Assembly (NCBI GenBank): GCA_028455995.1
Contig: JABELC010000002.1
Coordinates: 682,001 to 746,000, forward strand
Source of the DNA: Scleromitrula shiraiana
Taxonomy: Eukaryota > Ascomycota > Leotiomycetes > Helotiales > Sclerotiniaceae
Direction of reading: 5' to 3'
DNA: 64,000 nucleotides
The notes below the pieces were generated by a model. It did not search any database, was not told where the DNA came from, and saw only the letters and a list, made by a program, of their open reading frames with translations. Below, one piece after another: positions 61,958 to 64,000 of this stretch. Both the position numbers and the translations under genes were made by a program. Positions within the stretch are counted from its first letter, which is position 1. Each line of letters begins with the position of its first letter.

Positions 61958-63477
61958 TGTGAGTGAGAGTTCCGTATTCATGAATGATAGGTTCACGATG
62001 ATAATGAAGAGGCGTACAGAAAACTGCGCCTCAATGACTATTTATTGTATTGCATCGATCCATCTATCTGTCATCTCCGTCTAGGAATCACCGAAATTGG
62101 AAAGAAAAAATACTTATCTGGTATGTTAATAAACGGGTTGTTAATCTTTTCTACAGTGGTTAGTAGCCTTTCTTCCTTCCCCGACTTTCTCCAGACTCTT
62201 GTAAATCCTTACCTGGGGGTGAACTACCTAGTCCAGTCCAAGAAAATTTTAGAAATTGCCCAGACAAGATACCTAGGTAGGTAGTTAGTTAGTTCGTATC
62301 TATTTCCCTATTCAATAATGTCTAATATCTCAACTAATTATTGCCACTGTGCCCCTTTGCAAGTAGAGTAAAAAAGATAAGAAAACCAACATCGGATAGC
62401 TACGCTACTACAGTTAAAACCCTCAACCGCAGCCCCAGAATTTTTAATTTTTTTCTCTCCAACTTCGGCGAAACTACAACTCCTCCAATCACCACGTCAT
62501 AAGTTTCTCCGAAGAAAGAACAAGGACTAATAATAATTTATGAAAGGGCTAATTGATTTATGAAGAAATAATTAAAACCTTCTAGAAGGTTTTTAGAATA
62601 TCAGCTATTATACGGAGTAGCCCGCCCTGGAGTTAGTTGATCTCAGGCATCTAACCCTAACCCCTGAGTTCGCATCAATTACCTTGGCGTTTCTATAAAA
62701 ATAGACAAACTTATTAGCTAGCTGTATGATACTGTATCAATAGGGTAGGGTAACCTTCTTACCACATGCAGCTGAGCATACACTAAAGCAGTAATCAAGA
62801 AGTCTTACACTGTAAGTACCTACGACGGAAATTCCGAGCGTCAGGAACGAGTCTAGTATATTGTAGTAGAGAGAATCTTTTTCTCCATCATCAGTAATCA
62901 GCTTTTTATGTACATACGTATCATTTCGCTCATAAATCGGTATTGTTGTATTTCATTTGAATAACATAACATAACATAATATAACACGCACCCACACTCC
63001 GTAACCCCACCAGAAACAAACGGAAATGTATGTTGGGTCGGAGAGGAGAGAGGAGGGGTGAGCACTCCACATTCTATATCCATAGATGGATGGATGGTTT
63101 TTCCGTTCCTCCCGGTTATTATCCGCTTTAAGAAGATGGAGCGAATGGGATGGAAATCATACATAGTAACCCCCATCCATCCATCCATAAATCCATTCAA
63201 TTTCCCCAACCCAACCCATCTCATCCATCCATCCATCCAGCCAGTACAGTAAGTCTCAAAAATCGGAAAACCTTCGGAATGAAGCCCCAACCGCAAAAAC
63301 TCAAAACTCCGTGTTTTATTTTAGTTCTATTGAATAATGGAGAAACCATGGGTATCACACATCCCATCCTAAACCATACCAAACCAAACCATACTATATC
63401 CATACCGTGCTAAATAGAACAGTGGATCTCCCCGAAAACGAGCCCACAATCATGCCTTGCAAGCGTGGGGTGTCCCC

Positions 63478-63516
63478 GTCTAGTCTAGTGCTAGTCTAGT
63501 ACTAGTCTAGTCACGA
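63478..63516. repeat. CTAGT-type short tandem repeat
   Basis: Units of GTCTAGT with variants (GCTAGTCTAGT, ACTAGTCTAGT) occur head to tail. The region is rich in CTAG palindromes. Confidence 0.8.
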
Positions 63517-64000
63517 CATTGTCTCGTCTCAGGGGGTAGAAAGTAAAAAGCCCTGGAGGATCAGGGCTGTAGTAAAAAAATATAATGGAGAACTCTGGAG
63601 AAAGCCAAATTTTCGTAATCCGAAATCCTGACGTTTCCTAATTTTTCTCTTCTCTCCACTCCAAATTCTTTCATGCAAATTTGGGGTTGGATTCTCTTAT
63701 TGGCCGAAAGGGGTCCGAAGAAGGGCCTGTTTTGTGTTGTTGGGGACTTTTTGCGAGAAGATTTTTTTTTTTCTCTGGATTCTTTTTCTCGGTGATAGAT
63801 GGGGATGGAGGCGTCATGATACTTTTGTTAAAATTGTATTATACTGTGGCTTCTTCTTACTCACTACAGTATGTATGCAACAAATAGGAGAGGAAAACCC
63901 AATGATGTGATACTGTAATAATCCATTAATTGGCTCTCCTCCCCTGCTTTTTTTCTTGAAGAAAAAAGCCCCTGAACCTTATTCCCCAATGTCATCATCA

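Larger units (their letters stand above)
56935..64000. other. 7-kb region without supported genes
   Basis: Neither strand has a frame longer than about 130 codons, and none of the short ones resembles a protein or links to neighbours by good splice sites. Simple repeats are frequent: CCATAATA-type (about 60030-60085), GATCT (about 60474-60500), CATCAG (about 61930-61957), CCAT/GGAT (about 63085-63100 and 63170-63240) and CTAGT-type (about 63478-63515). Possibilities are a long promoter and leader of a gene beyond the window, or a noncoding RNA locus. Confidence 0.6.

Overview
The window looks like nuclear DNA of a filamentous ascomycete. Genes carry short introns (about 45-100 bp, GTATGT/GTAAGT donors, AG acceptors). 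They encode fungal protein families: a Zn2Cys6 regulator, a FOX2-type multifunctional enzyme, a GH20 hexosaminidase, a CYP52-like P450 and a 2EXR protein. tRNA genes carry introns and intergenic DNA is rich in microsatellites. The protein character suggests Leotiomycetes (Botrytis/Sclerotinia-like), but that is an impression without a search.

Layout. 1-14 kb is mostly housekeeping: a dienelactone-hydrolase-like enzyme (-) diverging from a six-exon RING-H2 protein (+), an intron-containing tRNA-Gly, a class I O-methyltransferase (-), protoporphyrinogen oxidase HEM14 (-) and the poly(A)-RNA-binding zinc-finger protein NAB2 (-). 14.7-15.0 kb is a 9-bp AT minisatellite. 16-24 kb holds a secreted beta-N-acetylhexosaminidase (+), a cytochrome P450 (+), a microsatellite-rich spacer and an ARO8-type aromatic aminotransferase (-). 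25.6-28.9 kb is a gene-free AT-rich segment bounded by two nearly identical intron-containing tRNA-Lys(CUU) genes in opposite orientation. 30-41 kb is sparse: a cysteine-rich WD-like candidate, a possible decayed gene, a molybdopterin sulfite oxidase (+), a glycine-zipper protein (-) and a small acidic protein (-). 41-45 kb holds two broken accessory genes. 45.9-55.7 kb holds the splicing factor SF3b14/p14, a possible 38-residue two-CxxC microprotein, peroxisomal FOX2, a short-chain dehydrogenase and an unknown 238-residue protein. 56.1-56.9 kb contains two gene relics head to head, and 57-64 kb shows no supported gene.

I rebuilt introns by hand, checking that reading phase was kept across each junction. 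The recognised housekeeping models close in frame at family-typical lengths (HEM14 608 aa, FOX2 906 aa, SF3b14 118 aa, ARO8-like 534 aa, sulfite oxidase 547 aa, hexosaminidase 600 aa).

The main unusual theme is gene decay in the accessory parts. A 2EXR gene has two in-frame TGA codons, an adjacent Zn2Cys6 regulator has one in-frame TAA, and a thioesterase-like gene has one in-frame TAG. The thioesterase relic lies about 20 bp from a fragment resembling the C-terminal end of an NRPS-like adenylation domain, both truncated towards the same GAAA microsatellite. I see no CRISPR array, rRNA, intact transposon or complete biosynthetic cluster, and no clear novel system beyond these observations.
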